Below, piece after piece: positions 61,401 through 64,000 of a DNA stretch of 64,000 nucleotides. The first letter of the stretch is position 1. The number at the start of each line of letters is the position of its first letter. Origin of the DNA: Kryptolebias marmoratus (taxonomy: Eukaryota > Chordata > Actinopteri > Cyprinodontiformes > Rivulidae); the NCBI RefSeq assembly GCF_001649575.2, contig NC_051433.1, positions 17,939,449 through 18,003,448 on the forward strand, read 5' to 3'. The translations under genes were made by a program, and so were the position numbers. Under the pieces are notes generated by a model. It did not search any database. It was not told where the DNA came from and was given only the letters and a program-made list of their open reading frames with translations.

Positions 61401-62313
61401 AATCCCTGCAAGAAACTCGTTTTTTTTTTTGGTCAGCCTGTTTTTTTGAAGACATTTAAAAATGGCACACACTGCCCGGTAATCAGGGTTGATCACTGTC
61501 CCTTTTTAAACCAACTAATAAACTAAACTAATGTTTGCTGAGGTGATGACGGTGTGTGTTTGTGTGTCCTCCCCTCATAATCCTAACCTCATCTACCAGC
61601 TCGCTAAACAACATGTTTGTTTTGCTTCTCTCTTTATTTGCCTCCAATTTGTCGCCCCTAAACAGGCGCACATCTGCCCCACGTCCTCTGGAATCAATAA
61701 CCAATCAAAGCAATTATTGCCCTTATAATCCTGCTAACACGACACGGTGACCACACACTCTGCACACTCTCACACAGATTACACACTCCATCTCACGTCT
61801 GGTTTAACAAGGCCCATTGAGGATTATAGATACATAATGCCAAATGTACAGATTAAGTATGACAATAAACTGCTGATAGTCAAAGTAAGCCCTGCCTTCT
61901 GTGGGGATAAGTGTGTGTGTACATGCACTAATACAGTACTGGCATGCATGAATAAACACGATGTGTGAGAGAGCTGAATTGGAATGACGTCTCAGCAGAG
62001 AGACACAGAGATAAGTGTGTGTGTGTGAGTGTATGTGATCTGTTACAGGACAGATGAGAAGAAGACCTCAGTTCCCACATCACATCATTCTGCCAGAAGG
62101 CTTTTATACTTGCTCCCAGAGTCACCCTGCGCTACAGACAAATGTGTGTGTGTGGCACTTAAACACCCTCACACGCAGACGCATTAACTGTGTGAAGAGT
62201 GTGTGCGTGTCTCTTACTGTTGGCATCAGTGTCGTCACTCTTGGGAGGGGTGTGTCCTGTGTAACCAACAGCGATCCTGACCATTCGCTCTGGATTTCTT
62301 ATCTTCTTCAGTC
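8175..62313 (-). CDS. camta1: camta1: calmodulin-binding transcription activator 1 (whole spliced gene, 21 exons recognised)
   Basis: Twenty-one minus-strand exons, all with AG acceptors and GT donors and mutually consistent phases, encode a CAMTA-family transcription factor of about 1,550 residues. Domain order is CG-1 DNA-binding domain (exons 56336 to 26965), a long Ser/Thr/Gly-rich activation region (23952-22094), TIG/IPT domain (21166-20067), coiled-coil-like segment (13497-13349), ankyrin repeats (13079-12390), disordered linker, IQ calmodulin-binding motifs (9996-9030) and a short basic tail. CAMTA proteins are nuclear, calcium/calmodulin-responsive regulators; CAMTA1 is mainly neuronal in vertebrates (family knowledge). 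The size and the single 1.86-kb middle exon, with motifs such as TTMTFDPDCFLNNPKQGQTY, fit CAMTA1 rather than the shorter CAMTA2. Human CAMTA1 is about 1,670 residues; part of the shortfall is one segment after CG-1 and one in the IQ region that I cannot find. The true first exon may lie outside the window. The span given includes introns. Confidence 0.95.
8208..8862 (-). other. camta1: camta1 C-terminal introns on both sides of the microexon
   Basis: Introns 8208-8689 and 8721-8862 flank the 31-nt microexon. They contain no other coding candidate. Both have GT donors and AG acceptors on the minus strand. Confidence 0.7.
8690..8720 (-). CDS. camta1: camta1 31-nt microexon near the C-terminus
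   Basis: A 31-nt microexon between CCTGTGAAG (acceptor) and ACAG|GTGAGT (perfect donor). With the preceding AG it reads SPLMDHRPLKQ and leaves phase 0, so the next exon continues GQRAEKGQGS and stop. This matches the C-terminus I recall for human CAMTA1 (SPLVDHRLYKR...EKGQG), which strongly supports the exon. Skipping it shifts the frame of the final exon. Confidence 0.88.
8863..8934 (-). CDS. camta1: camta1 exon: basic C-terminal helix
   Basis: A 72-nt exon, acceptor TATTACAG, donor CGCCACAG|GTGAGA. It encodes (S)SLLTKKQNQAARKILRFLL then RYRH plus two bases. It matches human SSLLTKKQDQAARKIMRFLRRCRH. The two trailing bases allow splicing either to the 31-nt microexon at 8720 or directly to 8207, giving two different tails. 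Confidence 0.95.
9030..9175 (-). CDS. camta1: camta1 exon: IQ motifs 2 and 3
   Basis: A 146-nt exon, acceptor TCTCTCAG, donor CCCTAAG|GTACCA. It encodes YALYKRMTLAAILIQSRFRS then FHEQRKFRQSRRAAVLIQQY and YRSYRHSL plus two bases. ILIQSRFRSFHEQ and VLIQQYYRSYRH are two consecutive IQ motifs. In human CAMTA1 the reading continues with about 20 more basic residues before SSLLTKKQ; here the donor comes earlier and the following intron is only 95 bp. Confidence 0.95.
9176..9927 (-). other. camta1: camta1 intron between IQ exons
   Basis: A 752-bp AT-rich intron. I looked for a 21-nt microexon encoding LTWIALK, present in human CAMTA1, and did not find it. Confidence 0.6.
9928..9996 (-). CDS. camta1: camta1 exon: first IQ motif
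   Basis: A 69-nt phase 0-0 exon, acceptor CTTTCCAG, donor AAGCAG|GTGAGA. It encodes GPIQEQHKEIAAVIQRCYKR then YKQ. VIQRCYKRYKQ is an IQ-type calmodulin-binding motif. The human gene has LTWIALK between this exon and the next; no such 21-nt exon was seen in the 752-bp intron here. Confidence 0.95.
10169..10415 (-). CDS. camta1: camta1 exon: segment leading into IQ motifs
   Basis: A 247-nt exon, acceptor TCATGCAG, donor CACAAA|GTAAGC. It encodes (R)FLKSKPQTPSPKPNSLSG then a Pro/Ser stretch, APSSPFDWSSFLCAAMKQER and MTEAEQQELYETIKRALHSL RKHK. FDWSSFL and EQQELYE match the DWSEFL and EQRELYE motifs of human CAMTA1. The terminal helix with RKHK is the beginning of the IQ region. Confidence 0.94.
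10539..10684 (-). CDS. camta1: camta1 exon: pre-IQ conserved segment
   Basis: A 146-nt exon, acceptor TGTTGCAG, donor GTAGAGAG|GTGAGT. It encodes VDITMLADHFMYASADRLKQ then VVDTESDVGKVGLSSDVKS and LSGYLDEVE plus two bases. It aligns with human VNMMTLAEHIIEATPDRIKQE, a conserved amphipathic helix of unknown role. Phase fits both sides. Confidence 0.93.
10871..11382 (-). CDS. camta1: camta1 exon: disordered linker after ankyrin repeats
   Basis: A 512-nt exon, acceptor CTCTTCAG, donor TTACAG|GTATGG. The frame is fixed by both neighbours: it starts (E)LRRNRAESQKDNQNQSWSQ, passes a proline/basic patch PPPAKRLKSNPASQQQLANS, and ends TELLTYQDNTEDLQ. Composition is Gln/Asn/Ser/Pro-rich without recognisable domains. 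The RLKSNP patch lies where human CAMTA1 has KKHKLNP, so it may be a conserved basic motif. It is clearly shorter than the corresponding human linker, accounting for part of the length difference. Confidence 0.9.
11383..12389 (-). other. camta1: camta1 intron after ankyrin exons
   Basis: About 1.0 kb of AT-rich intron with a short TA/CA stretch near 12119-12140. Nothing else was recognised. Confidence 0.6.
12390..12657 (-). CDS. camta1: camta1 exon: ankyrin region, last repeats
   Basis: A 268-nt exon, acceptor CCTCCTCAG, donor AACCCAG|GTGCAG (a weaker GTGCAG donor). It encodes MWACALGHTEAALILYQWDP then RALVIPDSLGRLPLNIARSR and GHTRLAELLEQLQQSPQIQG, followed by a Ser/Gly-rich end. TPLMWACALGHTEAALILY and GRLPLNIARSRGHTRLAELL are ankyrin units. 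The end, SNP plus one base, joins the next exon as SNPELRR, as in human CAMTA1. Confidence 0.96.
12734..12812 (-). CDS. camta1: camta1 exon: ankyrin region, middle
   Basis: A 79-nt exon, acceptor CCCTGCAG, donor CCACTC|GTGAGT. It completes an Arg codon and encodes TKHADSIDLELEVDPLNVDH then FSCTPL, matching the family exactly as recalled. Phase 0 at its end joins to MWACALGH in the next exon. Confidence 0.97.
12895..13079 (-). CDS. camta1: camta1 exon: ankyrin region, first repeat
   Basis: A 185-nt exon, acceptor ATTCTTCAG, donor TGGCG|GTGATT. It encodes ISPDHGTFEGRVVVVCEKMM then SQPCWASSNQLVHSKNSRG and MTLLHLAAAQGYAGLIQTLI RW plus two bases. TLLHLAAAQGYAGLIQTLI is a canonical ankyrin helix pair. 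The first dozen residues are variable across the family. Confidence 0.96.
13349..13497 (-). CDS. camta1: camta1 exon: coiled-coil-like segment; possible short-isoform start
   Basis: A 149-nt exon, acceptor TTCTACAG, donor TCTCAA|GTAAGC. It encodes (D)TQFRMSILERLEQMEQRMA then EITNQNPGSEAMATKGGGVE and GGGASEQRSQ. The LERLEQMEQRMAEI heptads look like a short coiled coil. The internal Met in FRMSILERL is a plausible initiation codon for a transcript starting in the CpG island at about 15.5-16.3 kb. The glycine-rich end is shorter than the (GSG)n tract recalled for mammals. Confidence 0.95.
14410..14790. repeat. Probable dispersed fish repeat fragment
   Basis: A stretch with the wording GACCCAAGTGGAGGAAAG, followed by an A-rich, C-poor interior. 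A related T-rich stretch, in the opposite orientation and containing TTTGGGTCCTGC, occurs near 39200-39300. I judge it a degraded transposon shared between introns; the class is not assigned. Confidence 0.3.
15490..16300 (-). promoter_or_regulatory. camta1: Intragenic CpG island, candidate alternative camta1 promoter
   Basis: Dense CpG dinucleotides and high G+C stand out from the AT-rich intron, for example around 15740-15860 and 15960-16260. On the minus strand a GCGTTCAG|GTGTGT donor ends a possible untranslated first exon at 15501, and no ATG lies between about 15660 and that donor. Spliced to the exon at 13497, the first methionine would be FRM-SILERLEQ, giving a protein with ankyrin and IQ regions but no CG-1 or TIG domain. 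The promoter role is inferred from base composition only. Confidence 0.5.
16345..17230 (+). repeat. Repeat family A, three tandem ~300-bp units
   Basis: Three successive divergent units each run from TGACTCTCAGCTACTACCAC through GGCAGCCATCTTGAA and CCAAAAGTTAATCAGTTGTA to GAGATATTTTGCTAACAGAC. They start at about 16357, 16620 and 16925. The last unit ends in a CA microsatellite and TTCAGCGGTGGGCAATAA. Related copies lie at 26.2, 44.7, 48.3, 51.3, 51.7 and 54.0 kb. Confidence 0.7.
17896..18511. mobile_element. TTAA-flanked MITE with long terminal inverted repeats (copy 2)
   Basis: The element is bounded by TTAA at 17896-17899 and 18508-18511. The left end (GTTATGAACGACTAATATC, TTACCTGTTGTAGATAGCTC) and the reversed right end (GTTATGAACAATTACTATC, TTACCTGTTGCAGATAGCTC) match over about 90 bp. 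TTAA target sites are characteristic of piggyBac-type transposons; no transposase is encoded, so this is a non-autonomous copy. The interior shares GCTGCACTGAAAGTGCTACA-like sequence with the copy at 4229. Confidence 0.75.
20067..20201 (-). CDS. camta1: camta1 exon: TIG/IPT domain, second half
   Basis: A 135-nt exon, acceptor TTTTTCCAG, donor GGATG|GTGAGA. It encodes (A)HDTGLVMLQVAMGGEVISSS then VVFEYKARDLPALPSSQHDW and LSLD plus one base. It completes the TIG domain and the conserved linker LPSSQHDWLSLD. It is separated from the next exon by a 6.6-kb intron that contains a CpG island. Confidence 0.96.
20202..21039 (-). other. camta1: camta1 intron within the TIG domain
   Basis: An 838-bp intron containing a tRNA-derived SINE fragment (20390-20540). 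Otherwise AT-rich, nothing further seen. Confidence 0.7.
20390..20540 (-). mobile_element. tRNA-derived SINE fragment
   Basis: On the minus strand the sequence begins GGGGCCGTGGTAGCTCAGTG (polymerase III A-box-like GTAGCTCAGTGG), followed about 30 bp on by GCAGGTTCAAGCTCAGG (B-box-like). It then runs into GTTGGGAAGGGCATCCGGCG, a tail common in teleost SINEs. It is not an intact tRNA gene because the 3' half lacks an acceptor stem. Confidence 0.7.
21040..21166 (-). CDS. camta1: camta1 exon: TIG/IPT domain, first half
   Basis: A 127-nt exon, acceptor TTCCTCAG, donor TGCCCAG|GTAACA. It encodes GGVKVLITGPWLESSSEYSC then LFDHISVPAALIQPGVLRCY and CP plus one base. TIG (IPT) domains are immunoglobulin-like folds used for non-specific DNA contact or dimerisation. 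The GPW and C-F-D residues are typical of the CAMTA TIG domain. Confidence 0.96.
21167..22093 (-). other. camta1: camta1 intron before the TIG domain
   Basis: A 927-bp AT-rich intron with no coding or repeat feature recognised. Confidence 0.65.
22094..23952 (-). CDS. camta1: camta1 large exon: activation region, ends at TIG start
   Basis: A 1,859-nt exon, acceptor TTTGCCAG, donor CCAGAG|GTGAGT. It starts with two bases completing a codon, then 619 codons. Landmarks: a start resembling GSSLHQKCSSVKQRIISSK; VEVPDTTQSSPLSITSDMAD; STAVFMSEVT; ETTMTFDPDCFLNNPKQGQT; SPSTTLEQMDFSA; FGSQFSDLINDFISVEGSGG; and DYSPEWSYPE, which runs into the TIG domain. The middle is rich in Ser, Thr, Gly and Gln, with a long glycine run, and should be disordered; this is where the transactivating activity of CAMTA1 is expected. 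The acidic/hydrophobic FSDLINDFI patch is a plausible activation motif (inference). It is by far the largest open frame in the window. Confidence 0.97.
26205..26630 (+). repeat. Repeat family A copy
   Basis: Begins near GTCCTTGAGGAACTGCATAT and CGCCACCTTTCATGCCAGAG, continues through CATGACTTTCAGCTACTGCC and CCATTTTAAGTTGCATTGAC, and ends at TTTGCTAACGGACACGAACA followed by a (CA)n microsatellite (26563-26589). Confidence 0.65.
26563..26589. repeat. (CA)n microsatellite
   Basis: About 13 uninterrupted CA units directly at the end of a family A repeat copy. Confidence 0.95.
26965..27118 (-). CDS. camta1: camta1 exon: end of CG-1 domain
   Basis: A 154-nt exon, acceptor TCCTCCAG, donor CCCATGT|GTGAGT. 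It encodes NPDIVLVHYLNVPAVDDSGK then PCGPVLCSINTDRKEWAKW and SKEELIGQLKPM plus one base (T). This closes the CG-1 domain. In other vertebrate CAMTAs the next residues are FHGIKW..., so a T is the expected first base of a Phe codon; the exon that should supply the rest was not found downstream. Confidence 0.96.
27447..27479. repeat. (TA)n microsatellite
   Basis: Sixteen uninterrupted TA units, self-complementary and prone to hairpin formation. Confidence 0.95.
28895..28952. repeat. Compound (TG)n(GA)n microsatellite
   Basis: About 10 TG units run directly into about 19 GA-type units with one AAAG interruption. It starts about 30 bp beyond the donor of the 28983-29054 exon, so on the transcript it is a CU-rich then CA-rich tract just inside the intron. 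Confidence 0.93.
28983..29054 (-). CDS. camta1: camta1 exon: CG-1 domain, part 4
   Basis: A 72-nt phase 0-0 exon, acceptor TCTCCAG, donor CTGCAG|GTAAGC. It encodes CLYGCYVHSSIIPTFHRRCY then WLLQ, identical to mammalian CAMTA1 as far as I recall. It sits between a GT/GA microsatellite on the left (28895-28952) and a purine-rich tract on the right. Confidence 0.97.
29055..31126 (-). other. camta1: camta1 intron in the CG-1 domain
   Basis: A 2.1-kb intron. The first 130 bp are a purine-rich (GGAGA)n-like tract on the plus strand, with a poly(A) run near 29110. The rest is unremarkable. Confidence 0.6.
31127..31262 (-). CDS. camta1: camta1 exon: CG-1 domain core with basic nuclear-signal stretch
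   Basis: A 136-nt exon, acceptor CCATTAG, donor GTAGAG|GTAAGA. It encodes (R)PQNGSMILYNRKKVKY then RKDGYCWKKRKDGKTTRED and HMKLKVQGVE. This is the most conserved CG-1 core, with two basic clusters (RKK, KKRKDGK) that fit DNA contact and nuclear localisation. Start phase 2 and end phase 0 both agree with the neighbouring exons. Confidence 0.97.
31785..31813. repeat. (TG)n microsatellite
   Basis: TG units with one GC variant near the start. Confidence 0.9.
35167..35349. mobile_element. hAT-like MITE with inverted ends and probable 8-bp target duplication
   Basis: The 183-bp element starts CAGTGGTGTCCAATCCTGGT and ends CAAGGATTTGACACCACTG, which are imperfect inverted repeats of about 28 bp. 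The flanking octamers CCTTAAAT and CCTCAAAC agree at 6 of 8 positions, consistent with an aged hAT-type 8-bp duplication. No coding capacity. Confidence 0.75.
35535..35602 (-). CDS. camta1: camta1 exon: CG-1 domain, part 2
   Basis: A 68-nt exon, acceptor TCTCTAG, donor ACCAG|GTGAGG. It encodes EIAAYLITFEKHDEWLTTSP then KT and two bases of an Arg codon completed by the next exon. It joins the previous exon as NTNE-EIAAYL, as in all vertebrate CAMTAs. Compared with the human sequence as recalled, one residue differs (HDEW for HEEW). Confidence 0.95.
38363..38388. repeat. (TG)n microsatellite
   Basis: About 13 TG units. Confidence 0.93.
39320..39559. mobile_element. Short TTAA MITE, same family (copy 3)
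   Basis: The left end TTAAAGTGATAATTCAG and TCTTACCTGTTGCAGATGGC resemble copies 1 and 2. The right arm contains CTATCTAGAACAGATAAGAT and ends in a degenerate TTAG. Only about 240 bp remain, so most of the interior is deleted. Confidence 0.55.
44085..44108. repeat. (CA)n microsatellite
   Basis: About 12 CA units preceded by CG-interrupted CA. Confidence 0.93.
44690..45030 (+). repeat. Repeat family A copy
   Basis: Starts with the palindromic GCATTCCTTGAAGGAATG, then GGGGATGACTCTCAGCGACT, GTGGTGGCCATTTTGGC and GAAATATTTTGCTAACAGAC followed by a CA-rich tail. Confidence 0.65.
48270..49055 (-). repeat. Repeat family A copy, two tandem units, both ends visible
   Basis: Read on the minus strand this is the same family. 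The left edge is a hairpin (TTGCCCGCCGCC ... GGCGAAAGGGCAA, 48271-48298) and the right edge is CGCCTTCCTTCAAGGAATGC. Two internal units each contain the reverse of GCTAACA...GAGATATTT and of the CTCAGCTA block. This copy best shows the full length of about 790 bp. Confidence 0.7.
49518..49543. repeat. (CA)n microsatellite
   Basis: About 13 CA units. Confidence 0.93.
50404..50435. repeat. (GA)n microsatellite
   Basis: GA units with one CA interruption, followed by a further purine-rich 100 bp. Confidence 0.9.
51081..51107. repeat. (AC)n microsatellite
   Basis: About 13 AC units within a wider CA-rich stretch. Confidence 0.93.
51290..51700 (+). repeat. Repeat family A copy
   Basis: Contains GAAGGAATGCATATCACCCA and CGCCTTCCATGCCAGAG, GGGGATGACTCTCGGCTACT, GTGGCGGCCATCTTGAATCG and GAGATATTTTGCTAACAGAC. 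Confidence 0.68.
51740..52760 (+). repeat. Repeat family A copy interrupted by another element
   Basis: The left part (CACCACACCAAATTTTACTT to TAATATC) and the right part (ATCTGTAAAACTAAATTTTA, GTGGTGGCCATCTTGAATCA, AGAGATATTCTAGTAACAGA) together make one unit. They are split by a 0.78-kb insertion at about 51779-52557. Confidence 0.65.
51779..52557. mobile_element. Nested element with ~20-bp inverted ends
   Basis: The left end GGGTCATTCTCTAAAGGTGG and the right end CCACTTTCAGAGAATGACCC are inverted copies with two mismatches. It is placed exactly inside a family A unit at TAATATC/ATCTGT, suggesting a short duplication (ATC or less). An open frame at 52114-52404 encodes a hydrophobic 96-residue product that I do not recognise and that may be chance. 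The superfamily is not assigned. Confidence 0.7.
53990..54395 (+). repeat. Repeat family A copy
   Basis: Starts around GTTTTAAACTGAGATGCTGA, then GGGGATAACTGTCAGCTACT, GTGGCGGCCATCGTGATTTA and CGATATTTTGCTAACAGTAC. It ends at CTTCCGCGGAGGGCAATAAT, matching the GGGCAATAA end of the 48.3-kb copy. Confidence 0.65.
55210..56037 (+). mobile_element. LINE 3' end: truncated reverse-transcriptase ORF tail plus 3' UTR
   Basis: The frame from 55215 to 55499 ends with AGLLVVPSVSKSRTGGRAFS and APLLWNQIPVSVCEADTLST FK, the typical C-terminus of non-LTR retrotransposon ORF2 proteins in fish (pattern RAFS...P.LWN.LP...A....FK). It is followed by CCATCCTGAGCCTGGTTCTG and GGTTTCTTCCTGTTAAAAGG, a 3' UTR seen in many teleost LINEs, and ends AATAAACTGAATTGAATTC. 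This is a 5'-truncated dead copy; the clade is uncertain (L2- or Rex-like). Confidence 0.75.
56233..56336 (-). CDS. camta1: camta1 exon: start of CG-1 domain
   Basis: A 104-nt exon, acceptor CTCCAG, donor GAG|GTGAGA. It starts with two bases completing a codon and ends in phase 0. It encodes EPGQLKIYLPKKLLECLPKC followed by SSLPKERHRWNTNE, the opening of the CG-1 domain, nearly identical to vertebrate CAMTA1/2. The CG-1 domain is the sequence-specific DNA-binding module of CAMTA factors and carries nuclear import signals. The next exon lies 20.6 kb away. Confidence 0.95.
57774..58029. other. Assembly gap (256 N)
   Basis: A run of N preceded by seven C and followed by a poly(A) stretch. Low-complexity edges suggest a local assembly failure rather than missing genes. 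Confidence 0.99.
58411..58443. repeat. (CT)n microsatellite
   Basis: About 16 CT units following a C-rich stretch. Confidence 0.95.
59764..59810. repeat. (TTCTA)n pentanucleotide repeat
   Basis: About nine units with some TTCTG variants. Confidence 0.85.
60042..60395 (+). mobile_element. Teleost SINE-like dispersed repeat
   Basis: Begins GGTGGCACGGCGCTGCAGTG and TTAGAGCTGTCGCCTCACCG, then GTCGCAGGTTTGCCTCCCGG, TTTGCATGTTTCCCCCCGTT, TCCTCCCACGGACCAAAAAC, GGTTAATTGGTAACTCTAAA and GACCTGTCCAGGGTGTCCCC, the order found in a very common fish repeat. The head has A-box-like and B-box-like blocks, so tRNA ancestry is plausible. Moderately diverged. Confidence 0.75.
62218..62313 (-). CDS. camta1: camta1 candidate N-terminal exon
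   Basis: A 96-nt exon bounded by a good polypyrimidine tract plus TTAG acceptor and an ACA|GTAAGA donor. One frame is open and ends with one extra base, exactly the phase needed by the exon at 56336, giving ...SDDTDAN-N-EPGQLKIYLPKK across the junction. The frame holds a methionine at 62284-62282 (codon 10 of the exon), followed by VRIAVGYTGHTPPKSDDTD. The acidic DD followed by Asn shortly before the LPKK motif resembles the stretch before CG-1 in human CAMTA1, but the rest does not match the human N-terminus I recall. Since an acceptor precedes it, it is probably internal and the start may be further upstream. Support comes from splice sites and phase only. Confidence 0.6.
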
Positions 62314-64000
62314 CTAAAAAGAGAGGAAAAAAAGAGCGACACATACATATTAACAAAAAAAAAAAAAACACTCCAGTTTTGGGTTCTCTGGCAGCCGCAC
62401 CCCTTTACCTTGACTTCCTCCTCCCCTAAAGCTCCGAAACAAAACTGCAAGAGAAGCGCATGTGGGTTGATCCGTTTTCTGATCCACCAACTTGAATCCA
62501 TTGTGTCCCCAGATCGATTGGCCACAGCAGATACGCTCCCTCCATGTGTGTGACTAACTTGTACCCAGGTTTAGTTTCTCTTCTCTCTCATCATTTCTCT
62601 GTTTCCCTGACCACTGTTGCTATGATACAAAGTAGACCAACCGGTGCAGAGGGAGATGGTCTTCCAGGCTATATGGTGAATCTCTTGCCCACTGGTGTTC
62701 TCTGCCGCTCGGTGCCATACACACACACACACATCTGCCAGGGAAGGGAAAGATTGGATGGATGTCTCCTGGCTTTATCGCTGCGACTCATTTGGCTTCC
62801 AGTCAGCATGACTGAGGCTTGTAAATTATTACATCTGTTCCACACGTAACAGTGAGGGGCGCGATGGCCAAAAGTCTCCCGTACTGCGAACATGCTTGTC
62901 CGTATACGAGCAAGAGGGTAGTTTTTCTTTTTTTTTTGTATTTATGCATCAGAGTGGTTTTTAAACTGCCCGTGGGCCTCCTGTCTCATCTTCAGCTTCT
63001 ACTCTTTACACGCAACGGGACTCTCAACCCACGGCCTTCCCTTTGACTCCGGCAGCACGCTGCATGCTTGATTGCACACATGTACAGTTGTGTATGCACC
63101 TTGAAGTATGCCTGAAATGTGTTTCAGAAATGTATGCTGCAGCTTATTCATGTTAACCAAAAATTGCCCCTTGGAGAAACCTTGCTCAGCATTGCTCCCT
63201 AGTGGAAAGAGTGCTAAAACTCCTATTGTCGAGGAGGCAGAAGTCCAGCATTGAAACTGGAATTTTTTATGTTATTTAACTTAACATGAGGTTTGATGTT
63301 GTGGTATGTTTTTTAAAATTATTTTCTTGGCATCAGCATGAAAGTGAGACAGATTAAAACCAGGTGGCGTTCATGAACAAACGTGAAACACATCTGTCTG
63401 GGAAATCGGTGTTTTTTTTAGGAGAGAGGCGAGAACACTTTGAGGAGAGGGAACAAGTTAAGGGGATCAAAGATTTCAACTCGACTCATCCCATGACATG
63501 ACCTAAAACTGACACACATGCACGCCACCCCCGTGCCAACCCAGATGCAGCCCGTTTCTCTCACCTCCAGCGCCTTAGCAACCGCGACGCGCGCGAGCGC
63601 AAACATAAACACGCAACAAAAAAAAAACGCGCACGGACACACCAAGACGGAATTAACACACAGCTGGTCGGGCAGGTTGGGTGCCTGACAGGAAAGGAAA
63701 GAAAGGAAAACAAAAAAATCTGCAATTCAGTGGTCTGCTTCACGCTTTAGCAGGGAGAAACACACACGCACACACATGCACGCACGCGCAGGCACGCGCG
63801 CACATACGCACGCGGAGAGAGCATCTGAATTCCTTCAGCGTGAACCGCTCTCATCCTCTCTCATCTCCATCCCTTTCACGCTAAACTCATAAACCAGCTA
63901 CTCAGGGGGACCGCTCAGACAAAATAAATAAATGAAAAATAAATAAATAAATAAACAGACGGAGAAGAGAAGCGGAATCTCCGCACCGACAGCACAACTC
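62314..64000 (-). other. camta1: Upstream intron or 5' flank of camta1
   Basis: Contains CA-rich stretches. At about 63540-63840 the CpG content rises (GCGACGCGCGCGAGCGC and a CACGCACG-type repeat). No exon recognised; the N-terminal exon of human CAMTA1 (MWRAEGKWLPK...) was not seen. Confidence 0.45.

Larger units (their letters stand above)
56337..62217 (-). other. camta1: camta1 5.9-kb intron, includes assembly gap
   Basis: Holds an assembly gap, a (CT)n tract, a pentanucleotide repeat (59764-59810), and a teleost SINE-like element (60042-60395). Stretches at 56560-56770 and 61660-61880 have balanced, repeat-free composition. No exon recognised besides the flanking ones. Confidence 0.55.

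Overview
This window is vertebrate nuclear DNA, most likely from a teleost fish. It has a low gene density, long AT-rich introns, many CA, GA and TA microsatellites, and several repeat types typical of fish: a tRNA-derived SINE, a LINE 3' end, an hAT-like MITE and TTAA-flanked MITEs. The coding sequence of one gene, on the minus strand, can be reconstructed: the CG-1/TIG/ankyrin/IQ transcription factor CAMTA1 (calmodulin-binding transcription activator 1). It belongs to the camta1 type; I cannot tell whether it is the a or b fish paralogue.

Layout from right to left, which is the direction of camta1 transcription. 62314-64000 is upstream intron or 5' flank and becomes CpG-rich near 63.5-63.9 kb. 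Next comes a candidate N-terminal exon (62218-62313), then the CG-1 DNA-binding domain on five exons (56233-56336, 35535-35602, 31127-31262, 28983-29054, 26965-27118) separated by introns of up to 20.6 kb. A single 1,859-bp exon (22094-23952) encodes the long low-complexity activation region. The TIG domain lies on two exons (21040-21166, 20067-20201). After a 6.6-kb intron containing a CpG island come a coiled-coil-like exon (13349-13497), the ankyrin exons (12895-13079, 12734-12812, 12390-12657), a disordered linker (10871-11382), two exons leading to the IQ region (10539-10684, 10169-10415), the IQ-motif exons (9928-9996, 9030-9175), and a tail made of a 72-nt exon, a 31-nt microexon and the last coding exon (8863-8934, 8690-8720, 8175-8207). 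All exon phases join consistently. The resulting protein is about 1,550 residues if translation starts at the methionine in the 62.2-kb exon.

Below the stop codon (8174 leftward) lies a presumed long 3' UTR with candidate poly(A) signals near 6296 and 3295. A GC-richer, promoter-like patch at about 700-900 could be the start of a neighbouring gene, but I could not identify that gene.

Points worth a second look: (i) a conserved CAMTA segment of about 48 residues between CG-1 and the big exon cannot be found, yet the flanking exons join in frame without it; (ii) an intragenic CpG island could drive a short isoform lacking CG-1 and TIG; (iii) a 31-nt microexon switches the C-terminus; (iv) there are two dispersed repeat families, one a TTAA MITE with long inverted ends and the other a ~300-bp unit repeat that ends in CA microsatellites, with a nested insertion in one copy. 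No bacterial, viral or defence system is visible.
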